This document shows positions 25,080-34,916 of a stretch of 64,000 nucleotides of DNA, in pieces. Positions within the stretch are counted from its first letter, which is position 1; each line of letters starts with the position of its first letter. Origin of the DNA: Proteiniclasticum ruminis DSM 24773 (lineage in GTDB: Bacteria; Bacillota; Clostridia; Clostridiales; Clostridiaceae); NCBI RefSeq assembly GCF_000701905.1, contig NZ_JNKC01000004.1, positions 248,001 to 312,000 of the forward strand, read 5' to 3'. Below the pieces are notes generated by a model. That model did not search any database. It worked only from the letters and a program-made list of their open reading frames with translations, and was not told the origin of the DNA. The translations under genes and the position numbers were made by a program.

Positions 25080-26201
25080 ATGAAAAAGAACCGTAAACTT
25101 GTCATCTTATCCGCACTGCTTACCGCCATGATGCTGTTTTCCGTAGCCTGTTCCTCCGGTGATAAAGAAGGAAATGGCGATGGAAGTGTGGATATCGGGA
25201 TCGTTCTTCCTACAAAAGATGAGCCTCGCTGGGTTCAGGATGAGACCAGATTCAAAGAAGCTCTTGCAGATACAGACTACTCTGTAGAAATTCTCTTCAG
25301 CCAGGGATCCTCTGCGAAAGAAAAAGAAAATGTGGAATCACTTCTGACCAAGGGAATCAAAGTGCTGATCATCTGCCCACACGATGGAGATGCTGCTGCT
25401 GCCGCTGCTGAAGCTGCTGCTGCTGAAGGCGTAAAAGTCATCTCTTACGACCGTCTTATCACTGGTACTGACGCTGTAGATTACTATGTGACATTTGACT
25501 CCGTTGCTGTTGGTGCGGCCCAGGGCCAGTATCTCATCGACAAAGCTTCCGGCAAAGACAATCCACTCTATCTCTATGCCGGCGCAGCAACAGACAACAA
25601 CGCATTCCTGTTCTTTGAAGGCGCATGGAGCGTTCTTCAGCCTAAAGTCAAGGATGGCACCTTTGTCATCAAGAACTCCCCAGAAGCTGTAGCACTTCAG
25701 GACAAAGCTGAGCTGACCCGTGATGAAATGTCCAAGATCATCGGACAGATCACCACCAACTGGGATTTCAACGAAGCCAAGAACAAAGCAGAATCTCACC
25801 TGACAGCCGCATCTGCTGCAGATAAAGGTGATGTATACATTCTTGCGCCAAACGATGGAACTGCAAGATCCATTGCGGACACCTTTGCCACAGACAGTGA
25901 TGTTACAAGCTTTGTTGTGACAGGACAGGATGCTGAAAAGGCTTCCATTCAGTACATCATCGATGGAAAGCAATCCATGACTGTATTTAAAGACGTGAGA
26001 ACCCTTGTAAAAGACTCCATCGACATGGCTGTTTCCATTCTGAAGGGCGAAACCCCTGGAACCACAGGCGCCTATGACAACAAGAACAAAGAAGTTCCTG
26101 CAAAGCAGACTGAAGTTATTACTGTGGATCAGGAAAATGTAAAGGCAGCCCTCATTGACTCTGGATATTATGAAGCATCGGAGTTTACTGGACTGGAATA
26201 G
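25080..26201 (+). CDS. chvE: Multiple-monosaccharide ABC transporter substrate-binding lipoprotein (ChvE-like)
   Basis: 373-residue sugar-binding lipoprotein. Signal peptide with lipobox SVAC (Cys24). The mature protein is a type I periplasmic-binding fold (VDIGIVLPTKDEPRW, GIKVLIICPHDGDAAAAAAE, YDRLITGTDAVDYYVTFDS), close to ChvE/XylF proteins that bind glucose, galactose, xylose or arabinose. GAGAGGGG lies before the ATG. First gene of a three-gene operon and separated from the ATPase gene by an intercistronic hairpin, which fits higher expression of the binding protein. Confidence 0.92.
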   Translation: MKKNRKLVILSALLTAMMLFSVACSSGDKEGNGDGSVDIGIVLPTKDEPRWVQDETRFKEALADTDYSVEILFSQGSSAKEKENVESLLTKGIKVLIICPHDGDAAAAAAEAAAAEGVKVISYDRLITGTDAVDYYVTFDSVAVGAAQGQYLIDKASGKDNPLYLYAGAATDNNAFLFFEGAWSVLQPKVKDGTFVIKNSPEAVALQDKAELTRDEMSKIIGQITTNWDFNEAKNKAESHLTAASAADKGDVYILAPNDGTARSIADTFATDSDVTSFVVTGQDAEKASIQYIIDGKQSMTVFKDVRTLVKDSIDMAVSILKGETPGTTGAYDNKNKEVPAKQTEVITVDQENVKAALIDSGYYEASEFTGLE

Positions 26202-26234
26202 CAGCTGAACTCACAAAAAAAATAAAGTACCTTC

Positions 26235-26267
26235 AAATAGTGAAAGCCATTTTGGCTTTCACTATTT
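26235..26267 (+). terminator. Intercistronic hairpin between binding-protein and ATPase genes
   Basis: 14-bp stem AAATAGTGAAAGCC / GGCTTTCACTATTT with a 5-nt loop and no T-tract, so probably a partial terminator or mRNA-stabilising element. Confidence 0.55.
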
Positions 26268-26334
26268 ATGATATACGAGACCTGGAAAGGCCATGGTCTT
26301 TTCCGGGCATCAGCAAACAGAGGAGAGGGAATAT

Positions 26335-27870
26335 ATGGAAACTGCCCTTCAGACAGATTATATTCTGGAAATGAAAAACATCACCAAAGTCTTCCCAGGG
26401 GTAAAAGCCCTGGATGATGTGAACTTCAAGGTGAAACGCGGAGAGATCCACTGCCTTGTAGGAGAAAATGGTGCCGGTAAATCCACCCTGATGAAAGTGC
26501 TCTCTGGTGTATGGCCCTATAGGTCCTATGAAGGAGACATCCTTCTTCATGGAGAAGTGCAGAAGTACCAGGGCATCCATGACAGCGAAAAAGCAGGAAT
26601 TGCCATCATCTATCAGGAACTGGCGCTGATTCCTGAGCTTTCTGTCTATGAAAACATCTATCTGGGCCACGAAATCAAAAAAGGCAGATTCATCGACTGG
26701 AACGAGACCATCAAAATGTCCAAAGAAATGCTGAAAAAAGTACGGCTCAATATGAATCCCGAAACCAAAATCAAGGAACTTGGCGTCGGTAAGCAGCAGC
26801 TCATCGAAATCGCCAAGGCCTTCAGTAAAGACGCCCGCCTCATCATCCTGGATGAGCCCACGGCTGCGCTGAACGATGACGACTCCGCCAATCTTCTGGA
26901 ACTTCTGCTGGAGCTGAAGAAAGAAGGCGTCACCTCCATCATGATCAGCCATAAGCTGAAGGAAGTCATCCACATCGCAGATACTGTCACTGTCCTTCGG
27001 GATGGAAAGACCATCTGCTCCCTGTCCAAAGAGAAGGGAGAAATCTCAGAACCAGTCCTCATCCGAAACATGGTGGGCAGAGCCATTGATGACATCTTCC
27101 CCAAACGGCTGGAAAAGAATCTGGGAGACATACTTCTAGAAGTAAGAAATCTCAGTGCTGTGGATCCCAAAAACGGCAAAAAGGTACTGAAAAATGTCAG
27201 CATCCATGCGAGAAAAGGTGAAGTGGTCGGGATTGCCGGCCTCATCGGTGCAGGAAGAACAGAGCTTGCCTCCTGCATCTTCGGAAACCCCAAAGGCTTC
27301 AAGATGCAGGGAGATATATTCGTAGACGGTGAAAAACATACCTTCCATCATCCGAAAGATGCCATCAGAAAAGGCATCGCCTATGTCACTGAAGACCGAA
27401 AAAAAGAAGGACTGATCCTTCTTCAGGATATTAAGAACAACATCAGTCTGGCCAACCTCAAAGGCATCTCTTCCAGCGGCATTGTCAATGACAATGAGGA
27501 GATCACCGTAGGTGAATCCTACCGGAAATCTCTTGGCATCAAAACCCCTTCGGTGGAGCAGCTCACAAGAAACTTAAGCGGTGGAAACCAGCAGAAGGTT
27601 TCCCTGGGCAAATGGCTCAACACAAAACCCATGGTTCTCATTCTGGATGAGCCCACCCGAGGCATCGATGTAGGCGCAAAGTTTGAGATCTACACCATCA
27701 TCAACAGCCTGGTCAAAGAAGGCATGAGCATCATCATGATTTCCTCCGAGCTTCCGGAAATTCTGGGCATGAGCGACCGCGTCTACGTGGTTGCAGAAGG
27801 CAAAATCACAGGAGAATTGTCTGTGGAAGACGCCACCCAGGATAAAATCATGGAACTTGCCACAGTCTGA
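26335..27870 (+). CDS. mmsA: Multiple-monosaccharide ABC transporter ATP-binding protein
   Basis: 511-residue double ATPase of the sugar (CUT2) ABC class. The first half has a complete Walker A (GENGAGKST) and Walker B (LIILDEPTAALND). The second half has the usual degenerate Walker A (GLIGAGRTELA), the signature LSGGNQQKV and Walker B VLILDEPTRGID. Start at 26335, with GAGGAGAGGG upstream; the frame is open further but begins without a site. Operon order is binding protein, ATPase, permease. Confidence 0.94.
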   Translation: METALQTDYILEMKNITKVFPGVKALDDVNFKVKRGEIHCLVGENGAGKSTLMKVLSGVWPYRSYEGDILLHGEVQKYQGIHDSEKAGIAIIYQELALIPELSVYENIYLGHEIKKGRFIDWNETIKMSKEMLKKVRLNMNPETKIKELGVGKQQLIEIAKAFSKDARLIILDEPTAALNDDDSANLLELLLELKKEGVTSIMISHKLKEVIHIADTVTVLRDGKTICSLSKEKGEISEPVLIRNMVGRAIDDIFPKRLEKNLGDILLEVRNLSAVDPKNGKKVLKNVSIHARKGEVVGIAGLIGAGRTELASCIFGNPKGFKMQGDIFVDGEKHTFHHPKDAIRKGIAYVTEDRKKEGLILLQDIKNNISLANLKGISSSGIVNDNEEITVGESYRKSLGIKTPSVEQLTRNLSGGNQQKVSLGKWLNTKPMVLILDEPTRGIDVGAKFEIYTIINSLVKEGMSIIMISSELPEILGMSDRVYVVAEGKITGELSVEDATQDKIMELATV

Positions 27871-27892
27871 GAACAAAGAGGAGGAAGAAAAA

Positions 27893-29071
27893 ATGGAACT
27901 GCTTAACGATCTCAAAACCATGCTCAAAAAAAATATCCGTGAATACGGCATGTTCATTGCCCTTTTTGCCATTATGCTGGTATTCTCCATCCTCAGTGAT
28001 GGGGTGTTCATGTCTCCACGAAACATCAGCAACCTCATAAACTCCATGGGCTACATCGCAGTCCTTGCTGTCGGCATGACCCTTATTCTGATCATCAAGC
28101 ACATTGATCTCTCCGTGGGATATGTGGCAGGATTCCTTGGTGCTGTAGCAGCAATGCTCATGACTTCCTGGGATCTGCCTGTTCTTCTTGTGATTCCCAT
28201 CATTCTTTTTCTGGGCATCCTCATTGGACTGTTCAATGGCTTCATGGTCGCAAAGCTTCAGCTCCCAGCCTTCGTGGTATCCCTTGCGGGGATGCTGATT
28301 TTTAGAGGGGCTCTTCTTCAGGTCACAGCAAAAACCGGAACCATCATCATTCCGAATAAAACCTTCAACAACATCGGCGTCGGTTATATTCCAGACCCCG
28401 TGAAGCTCATTCCGGGCTTTCATACCTTAACTTTAGTCATTGGCGCACTTTTCATCGTTTTCTTCATACTGTCACAGTTCAAGAACCGGAAAAACAAACT
28501 GAAATATCAGTTTGAAGTGGTCCCAATTAAGATCTTCTACATCAAGCTGGTTTTTGTATCCGCACTCATCGCTTATGTGACCTATATTCTCTCGGACTAT
28601 AATGGTCTTTCCTGGACCGTGGTCATTGTCCTCATCGTGGTGGCTCTTTACCATTTCCTCACCACAAAGACCGTTCTTGGAAGACACATCTATGCTGTGG
28701 GCGGTAACGATGAAGCGGCAAAGCTCAGCGGAATTGACGTAAAAAAGGTCACCCTTTTCGTCTTCTCCTCCATGAGCATGCTGGCTGCCCTCTCCGGTAT
28801 TCTCTATACCGCAAGACTCCAGTCAGCAACAGTCACCGCAGGAACTGGATTTGAACTAGATGCCATCGCCTCTGCCTATGTGGGCGGTGTTTCCGCAGCT
28901 GGTGGCGTAGGAAAGGTCACAGGCTCCATCATTGGAGCCCTGGTTATGGCTTCTCTCACTAGCGGTATGAACCTACTTAATGTAGGTGCATCCTACCAGT
29001 ACATCATCCGTGGTGCCATCCTCATTCTCGCTGTGGTCTTTGATGTACAGACCAGGAACAAAGCAAAATAG
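27893..29071 (+). CDS. mmsB: Multiple-monosaccharide ABC transporter permease
   Basis: 392-residue membrane permease of the BPD_transp_2 family. Start at 27893 with GAGGAGG 8 bp upstream, 22 bp after the ATPase gene. It has about 8-10 helices and the conserved GGNDEAAKLSGIDVKKV cytosolic motif, then LDAIASAYVGGVSAAGGVG. The N-terminus has the extended helices typical of MmsB/GguB rather than RbsC. A perfect-stem terminator follows. Confidence 0.92.
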   Translation: MELLNDLKTMLKKNIREYGMFIALFAIMLVFSILSDGVFMSPRNISNLINSMGYIAVLAVGMTLILIIKHIDLSVGYVAGFLGAVAAMLMTSWDLPVLLVIPIILFLGILIGLFNGFMVAKLQLPAFVVSLAGMLIFRGALLQVTAKTGTIIIPNKTFNNIGVGYIPDPVKLIPGFHTLTLVIGALFIVFFILSQFKNRKNKLKYQFEVVPIKIFYIKLVFVSALIAYVTYILSDYNGLSWTVVIVLIVVALYHFLTTKTVLGRHIYAVGGNDEAAKLSGIDVKKVTLFVFSSMSMLAALSGILYTARLQSATVTAGTGFELDAIASAYVGGVSAAGGVGKVTGSIIGALVMASLTSGMNLLNVGASYQYIIRGAILILAVVFDVQTRNKAK

Positions 29072-29100
29072 CGTGCTTCAAAAGAATACCAAAAAAGAAA

Positions 29101-29139
29101 GGAACCACCGATCGTAAGCTCGGTGGTTCCTCATTTTTG
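29101..29139 (+). terminator. Rho-independent terminator of the sugar operon
   Basis: Perfect 11-bp stem GGAACCACCGA / TCGGTGGTTCC with an 8-nt loop, followed by TCATTTTTG. Confidence 0.85.
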
Positions 29140-29213
29140 TCTAGGGAGGAGATTCCAAAGTCAGACCCGGAACCTCCTTTTGATTGTCACACCTTTAGGT
29201 CTTGTCCTTTATT

Positions 29214-31833
29214 CTAGTACTTGGTTGTATTGTAGAAAGCATTCATCTCCCAGAAAGGAACATAGGTCTCTGAATGCGCTGCGATGTAGATTGAGCCAGC
29301 TTTCTTTAACGTAATCTCATAGGTGAAGCTTGTAGTCTGGTCTTTGATCACCGGTTTATATGGTAACTGTCCAGGATCTGCTGTGTATACCGATGTCTTT
29401 CCGGTCTTCTTCACTGGCAGAGGCGTTTCTCCTACATAGAGGTGAATCTTCTTCAGAGAGAATCCAGGCTCCATCTCGTATCTCAAGGTTACCAGCTTGT
29501 TGTAATACTCTACATACAGTTTGCCTGCCAGAAGTCCCTTGCTGATGTCATTTTGTCCTGCGCCTGTATAGATTGGGAAAATGTAGCTGCCTTCAGGCAG
29601 TGGACCATTGGCCCAGCCCCATTTAGCATTGGCAACTAAAGTGTTGATTGGGATGGCAAAGTCTCCGCCAAAGGCCCATCCGGTCTCCATATAGAGCATC
29701 TGTCTGACTTCCACAATTTCTGTGTCGCTGTCTCTGATCTCATTAGGAAGTCCTGCAGGATTTGCAAGAACAGACGCTGTATTTTCAAGCATGCCGCTGT
29801 CCGCTGTGGTGAGCAGTCTTGTGTACTGAACTTCTTCAGAAGCGCCAATGGCTAAGGAGCCGCTGAATCCAGCTAATGTTCCTGCCAGGGTATCCTTCAC
29901 AACGACGTTCACAAGATCAATGTCTCCCGTATTTGTGATTTTCACCGTGTAGGTCAGGGTATCTCCCACATGGGCCATGGAGGTATTGACACTCTTCTCC
30001 AGCTTGATATGAGGATGTACCAGATCTACCGATACGCTGTCTTCCAGTCTGTCAGTACAAAGGTTGTTTCAGGTGTATCTGCTGTGCTCAGATTCTTCAC
30101 AGTCACTGTATAGTGTACTGTCTCTCCAGGTACAGCTTTCACTTTGTCCACTTTCTTTTCAATGCTGTAACTTGCTGGAAGAGGTTGACGCTGTACTTGG
30201 AATCGGAAGATACTTCTTTCGAGAAGGCATCATTCACATACTTAATAAGTCGCCGTAACACTGTTCAGGAATGGATCTTCTGCCTCTTCTGGAATCAGGA
30301 AGGATTTTGTGACCTTCTCCTTCTCTCCCACACCAAGGGTAGTCTTCAGGAAAAGAGAGGTGAGGTCAAAATCAAATGTACTGTCATAAATCTTTACTTT
30401 TTCCAGTGGTAAATCGCCGATGTTCTCCACTTCAAAGCTGTAGGTGGTTTCATCACCAATCTTGGAGAGTTCATCACCAGTTTTTGTGATCTTGATCATT
30501 GGATCTACAATGGTTGTTTCATCAAAAGCAGCTCCACTATACTTATTTGGGAACTTTTTAAAAGCGGTGACATAGTAGGCTTCGTTCTTAATGATGGATC
30601 CTCTCTCCGCATCCAATGGAATGGTATAGTTCATCTCTTCGCCGTCAAAGATCTTACTCTCCCCTGGGAGCAGCTTAAAGGTTTTTGCTGTAGCATCTTT
30701 AAAACCAAGGAGCTCATCTGTGAGAACAAAGAATGGTATCTCCAGAAGCTAGCATCAGCATAGAAGGGATCCTCCATCTCCAGCTGCCCTCACCCAGTAC
30801 ATCTTCTTTGTGTGAAATAGCTCCAATGGGCAGGGACTCCACTTTATTTGGATAGGTCTGCATATAGTTTGGTTCCATCATCTCATAGACAAGAAGCTCT
30901 GAGCCGTAGGACAACTCTTCAAACATGTATACACCACTCGCATCTGTCTTGGTCTCCAGTGGCACCAGGATGTCTTCGATTTTACCGATGAGCTTGATGG
31001 TCCAGTTTGGAAGTCCTGTCTCTCCTTCATCAAACATTCCATTGTTGTTGGTATCCAAGAACTTTTTACCCGTTACTGTACGATAGGTCTCAGATGCATC
31101 TGGAAGCTATACATCTCTGCTTCCTTTCACATCCAGCATACTAAAGTGTCCGCTGGATCCTGTCTCAGGTCCGGAACCATATCCAATGGGATCAAAGTCC
31201 AGCACATTATAGATATAGCCGCCCCAGCCTGCTGGTGCACCACTTGCATAAGCTTTCTGAAGATCTCTTGAGAAAATGGAGTTTCTGGCCAGGTGAAGCT
31301 CAAAATAAATGTAGAACGAATCTACAGTATAGGGATCCTTTCCCTGGGTCTCCAATGCATTCATAATATCTTCAGCCGTAACGATAAACGATCTTTTTTG
31401 ATCGTAAATACTACCAACTTTACCGATTGATCCAGTCACAGCAGAGCAGTTCATCTGAGAATTTGGAAGGTTCAGCAGTTCATACTCATCCCAGATATTT
31501 TCTCCCGGATGGTTCTGAGCGATGTTCACATTCTCCGGTGTGCCCAGTGAATATGCATTTCCGTCAGCCATTGGCCATCCTTCTGCAAAACCAAGCTCAT
31601 CTGTACCAACCTGAATGCCCTTCACCAGGTCCACAAACATGCCCCACTCAACACTGCCACCAATGGGATACGCAGCACTATACCAGATGGTGAGATCCGG
31701 AAAATTCTGGAATCCTGGGTAAAGGCTCTGGAAATTGGAGATTTTCGCTTTACCTGGGAAATACTCTCCTTCCGCATAAGATTTACCAAGGTTACCCGTC
31801 GTCCAGCCTCCGTCCCAATCCTTTGTGTCCACA
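29214..31833 (-). pseudogene. Decayed surface-protein gene (SdrD_B-like and DUF11 domains)
   Basis: Remains of one large extracellular protein in four open blocks (31832-31107, 31058-30714, 30634-30242, 29978-29214). Block 1 and block 2 are in the same frame, split only by a TAG at 31107. Later joins need frameshifts: two around 30715-30800 (reading EIPFFVLTDELLGFKD in another frame) and others near 30241 and 30050-30020. Recognisable parts are a Cna_B/SdrD_B-like domain (DTNNNGMFDEGETGLPNWTI), two DUF11-like beta domains (VGDTLTYTVKITNTGDIDLV) and a C-terminal domain without an LPxTG motif. The N-terminus is lost at the TnpB element. Confidence 0.85.
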
Positions 31834-31990
31834 GTGAACTACTCGCCACTTAAATGATTGACATCATTTTGAAGTGGGAGCTTCTTGGTCAATATCTCCA
31901 ATGAGATAAGTATCTCCAAGCTCAACGGGTGGTCCCCACCCTGAAAAACTATATCAACCTATTTTCAGCAGATTCTTAGCTGCGTTATGG
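31834..31990 (-). ncRNA. Candidate omegaRNA (reRNA) of TnpB
   Basis: The 3' end of tnpB and the right end form a run of hairpins on the tnpB strand: GGGTGG-GGA-CCACCC (31941-31927) and the terminal CCCACTT stem. TnpB guide RNAs normally come from exactly this place, with the guide starting after the right end, here in the surface-protein remnant. Extent is inferred. Confidence 0.45.
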
Positions 31991-33051
31991 TCTCGGTCAT
32001 GCGTTGTGTGACAATTTGGACAAGTCCATTCTCTGACGGCGAGGTTTTTGACCTCGCTGTTTTTATGTCCACAAACATGACAAAGCTGGCTGGATGCAAA
32101 GAAAGCATCTGCCTTATTAATAGTTCTTCCGTACCATTCCGCCTTATAACAAAGTATACTCACGAAAGTAGACCAGGATGCGTCGGAGATGGATTTCGCT
32201 AGTTTATGGTTCTTCAGCATATTTTCAACTCTTAAGGTTTCAATATTGATGACTTGGTTTTCGTCTATCAATCGAGAAGAAACCTTATGGAGATAATCTA
32301 ACCTCTGATTAGCCACTTTCTCATGGACAATGGCCAGTTTTTGCTTGTTCTTGTAGTAGTTGTTGGAACCTTTGACCTTTCGAGATAAATCCCTCTGTAG
32401 TTTTTTGATTTTTGCTTCACCTTGAGCCAGAAACTTTGGATTCAGAATGACTGTTTCATCAGAAAGTGAAGCGTAAGTCTTGATTCCAAGGTCAATAGCA
32501 ATCTTGTTTTGTGATTCGGCTTTAGGCTGAATGTCTTCTTCGGTCAAGATAGAAACAAAGAATTTTCCACTTGAAGTCCTACTGATGGTCACTGATTTTA
32601 GAGATACCTCATCTGGAATGTGGCGATGATATTTTATACGAATCATCGACTTCAGCTTTGGGATTTTCAGATACTTCTTGTCAATAATGTCGATGGTTCC
32701 TTTCTGATTGTTGGTGGTATAGCTTTGACCATAGGCTTTCTTTTTGTACTTAGGAAAGCCTTGATTAGTGTTTCCTTTCTTTTGTTCCCGAAAGAAGTTT
32801 TTATAGGCTTTCTCCAGGTTCAGCTGAGCATTGGCTAACGCCAATGAATCTACTTCCTTGAGAAACTCATGCTCTTTCTTGTATTGAGCGGGTGTGTTTT
32901 TTAACATTTGACCTGATTCTTCATAGTGCTTTATTTTGTCATAGAGCATGACATTGTATATAAAACGGACACAACCAAAGGTTTTTGCGAAAAACACTTT
33001 CTGTGCATCCGTAGGATAAATTCGATATCGATACGCTTTATTTACAATCAT
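31954..33051 (-). CDS. tnpB: RNA-guided endonuclease TnpB
   Basis: 365 residues, apparently intact. N-terminal OrfB helix-turn-helix region ([12 protein letters not shown]). The split RuvC site is complete: D187 in AIDLGIK, E271 in [12 protein letters not shown]354 in [10 protein letters not shown]. The zinc ribbon has C324/C327 and C344/C347 (CHVCGHK and CPNCH). The start follows AAGGGG 8 bp upstream. In known systems TnpB cuts DNA at the donor site using omegaRNA. The gene is more AT-rich than its neighbours. Confidence 0.93.
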   Translation of the reverse strand: MIVNKAYRYRIYPTDAQKVFFAKTFGCVRFIYNVMLYDKIKHYEESGQMLKNTPAQYKKEHEFLKEVDSLALANAQLNLEKAYKNFFREQKKGNTNQGFPKYKKKAYGQSYTTNNQKGTIDIIDKKYLKIPKLKSMIRIKYHRHIPDEVSLKSVTISRTSSGKFFVSILTEEDIQPKAESQNKIAIDLGIKTYASLSDETVILNPKFLAQGEAKIKKLQRDLSRKVKGSNNYYKNKQKLAIVHEKVANQRLDYLHKVSSRLIDENQVINIETLRVENMLKNHKLAKSISDASWSTFVSILCYKAEWYGRTINKADAFFASSQLCHVCGHKNSEVKNLAVREWTCPNCHTTHDRDHNAAKNLLKIG

Positions 33052-33167
33052 CTCATCAACCCCTTTTTATATATTATGCCCAACAGAGATAAAAAATATT
33101 CATTCTTGTGCAAAATAAAAAACGATTCATCCTCCACCTATAGAGGATAGGGGAATTCTCGCTGATT

Positions 33168-33308
33168 TTAGTTAAATCCTTCTAAGGTAACGCTACCAAC
33201 AAAATCTGCAGAATACACGATTTTCGTACCGAAGTTCAGCGTCGTCACCATGAGATCAGCACATGCATCTCTAGCAGTCACGAAATCCCACAAAATCCAC
33301 TGCTATTT
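33168..33308 (-). pseudogene. 3' remnant of an unidentified gene
   Basis: A 47-codon open stretch ends with the protein-like tail TKIVYSADFVGSVTLEGFN and a TAA, without a start codon. It lies between the element's left end and the MerR-RDD promoter. Too short to name; possibly a relic of the gene disrupted here. Confidence 0.3.
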
Positions 33309-33319
33309 CAGGTCATATA

Positions 33320-33350
33320 TTGACTCTAAAGCTGCTTCATACCTTATAAT
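33320..33350 (+). promoter_or_regulatory. Promoter with 19-bp spacer upstream of a MerR-RDD gene
   Basis: -35 TTGACT (33320-33325) and -10 TATAAT (33345-33350) are separated by 19 bp, the long spacing typical of MerR-activated promoters. A weak dyad (TAAAG-CTG-CTTCA) lies in the spacer. Confidence 0.65.
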
Positions 33351-33379
33351 GAAGAAAAGACACAGAAAGGATTGACTTC

Positions 33380-34819
33380 ATGAAGATTAAAGATGTAGAA
33401 AAGCGTACACATATGGATCGGGCAACCTTATATTATTATGAAAAAGAAGGACTCCTGTCTCCAGAGAGAACCGAAAACGGATACCGGATCTATAGCGCAG
33501 AAGATCTCCTTATGATTGAAAAAATCAAACTGCTCCGTTCTCTTCAGATATCCATTGAAGAGTTAAAGGCACTGAAAAGAGAAGAGACCTCTCTATCTTC
33601 TGTGCTGAAAACCCAGCTGAACCTCCTCTCTTCTGAAGAAAAAAAATCCCAGGACGCAAAAGAAATATGCCAGAAGATGCTTGCTCAGGGAGAAACTTTT
33701 GTGACTCTCTACCCAGAGCAGTACCTGAAATCAGAGGAAGACACCACATTCCTGAATAGATATGACGATTCTCCCGAAGAGCTTCCTCAGGTCTATGACC
33801 CGATACGAAGATTCTTTGCCAGATTTTTTGATTACACCCTTTATATTACACTTTGGTATCTGGCGCTTTATCTCACGCTGCGCATCGACCTTCAGAACCG
33901 CTCCTTCCTTTATCTCCTATTGGATCAGATGGTTACGATGGCTCTGATGCTTGTTGTAGAGCCAGTGTTATTGACACTGTATAAAACAACTCCCGGAAAG
34001 AAGATTTTTGGATTGCGGATAGAACACAGTGACGGTACACCACTTCAGTATCATGAGGGGTTCTCCCGAACTTTTCTGGTTCTACTGGAAGGGATGGGGT
34101 TTCTCGTTCCCTTAGTCTCACTCTTTACTCTCATTATTTCCTATAACCGCTGTATTCAGGGAGAGATTCAGCCATGGGATAAAAATATCGCCTACAGGAT
34201 AAAAGACCGCAATGCCTTAAGAGGAGTTCTATTTGCTGTACTATGCACTATACTTCTCAGCATCACCGTACTGCTCCAGTACTTATACTTCATGCCACCA
34301 AACCGGGGAAATTTGACGGTAGAAGAATTCACGGAGAACTTCAGCCACTACCAAAAGATTTATAATCTTCCTCTGAATGGTAAGAGGCTTAAGTCTTCTG
34401 CAGCATGGGAATCACCTTACGACTTCAGGGATCTTTATCTTCCACACCATGTAACAACACCGCCAAATCTGACCTTCACCATGAAAGACGGCTTCGTAGA
34501 AGCAGTATCCTTTGATATTGATGTGAGAGACACAGACTTTTATGTCTACCACTATGGAGAATATATGAGCCTCATCAGCCTGGCATTGATGACACCTGAA
34601 TGGAACCTGGCCACCACCCGGGAGAAAGCAGACAAGCTTGTGGACTACTTTTCCTGGAACTCCTCCTCTTCCTATACGATGAATGTTTTGGGGGTGGAAA
34701 TTGACAATGATGTCCTATTCGAAGGCTTCGAGGAGACACACAACCACACCATGCCTCTCCGGGATGTAGAGACCAATTTCTACAGGCAAAAGTTTCTTGC
34801 AGCCAAGTCTATTCCCTGA
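33380..34819 (+). CDS. MerR-RDD fusion: membrane-anchored MerR-type regulator (paralogue A)
   Basis: 479 residues. Residues 1-70 are a MerR HTH (MKIKDVEKRTHMDRATLYYY, then ENGYRIYSAEDL), followed by a coiled-coil region to about 110. Residues about 140-300 form an RDD membrane module with four or five helices and the conserved ARFFDY and TTPGKKIFGLRI motifs. About 175 residues after the last helix (FMPPNRGNLTVEEFTENFS, then on) should lie outside the cell. AGAAAGGATTGACTTC precedes the ATG. I infer a one-component membrane sensor that controls its own 19-bp-spacer promoter. Two paralogues lie at 40.3-43.3 kb. Confidence 0.85.
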   Translation: MKIKDVEKRTHMDRATLYYYEKEGLLSPERTENGYRIYSAEDLLMIEKIKLLRSLQISIEELKALKREETSLSSVLKTQLNLLSSEEKKSQDAKEICQKMLAQGETFVTLYPEQYLKSEEDTTFLNRYDDSPEELPQVYDPIRRFFARFFDYTLYITLWYLALYLTLRIDLQNRSFLYLLLDQMVTMALMLVVEPVLLTLYKTTPGKKIFGLRIEHSDGTPLQYHEGFSRTFLVLLEGMGFLVPLVSLFTLIISYNRCIQGEIQPWDKNIAYRIKDRNALRGVLFAVLCTILLSITVLLQYLYFMPPNRGNLTVEEFTENFSHYQKIYNLPLNGKRLKSSAAWESPYDFRDLYLPHHVTTPPNLTFTMKDGFVEAVSFDIDVRDTDFYVYHYGEYMSLISLALMTPEWNLATTREKADKLVDYFSWNSSSSYTMNVLGVEIDNDVLFEGFEETHNHTMPLRDVETNFYRQKFLAAKSIP

Positions 34820-34825
34820 CAAAGT

Positions 34826-34868
34826 AAAAGCAAAGGAGTTCGATAGCGTATCGGATTCCTTTGCTTTT
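34826..34868. terminator. Bidirectional terminator
   Basis: Stem AAAAGCAAAGGA (34826-34837) with TCCTTTGCTTTT (34857-34868), extended inside by an ATCG pairing. It separates the MerR-RDD gene from the convergent MATE gene. Confidence 0.7.
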
Positions 34869-34916
34869 GTGTTATGTAATACAGTTCAATAGTTATCTCT
34901 AATTGGATGTAGCTTT

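Larger units (their letters stand above)
31834..33152 (-). mobile_element. IS200/IS605-superfamily (TnpB-only) insertion
   Basis: About 1.3 kb with tnpB as the only gene and no tnpA. On the minus strand the right end is a hairpin (CTCCCACTT pairs with AAGTGGCGAG, with an inner AAATGAT/ATCATTT stem) that ends in GTAGTTCAC (31842-31834), a common right-end form in this superfamily. The left end is near 33127-33152, with ATCCTC / GAGGAT around TATAGGTG as its hairpin. The exact left boundary is uncertain. Without TnpA it can move only with help in trans. Confidence 0.65.

Noticed and set aside
25338-25973. 211-codon minus-strand ORF rich in Cys and Ser
   Set aside because: Antisense to the ChvE-like gene, with unnatural composition.
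29214-31833. Possibility that the surface gene uses programmed frameshifting or stop-codon readthrough
   Set aside because: There are at least five breaks of different kinds, which is best explained by gene decay.
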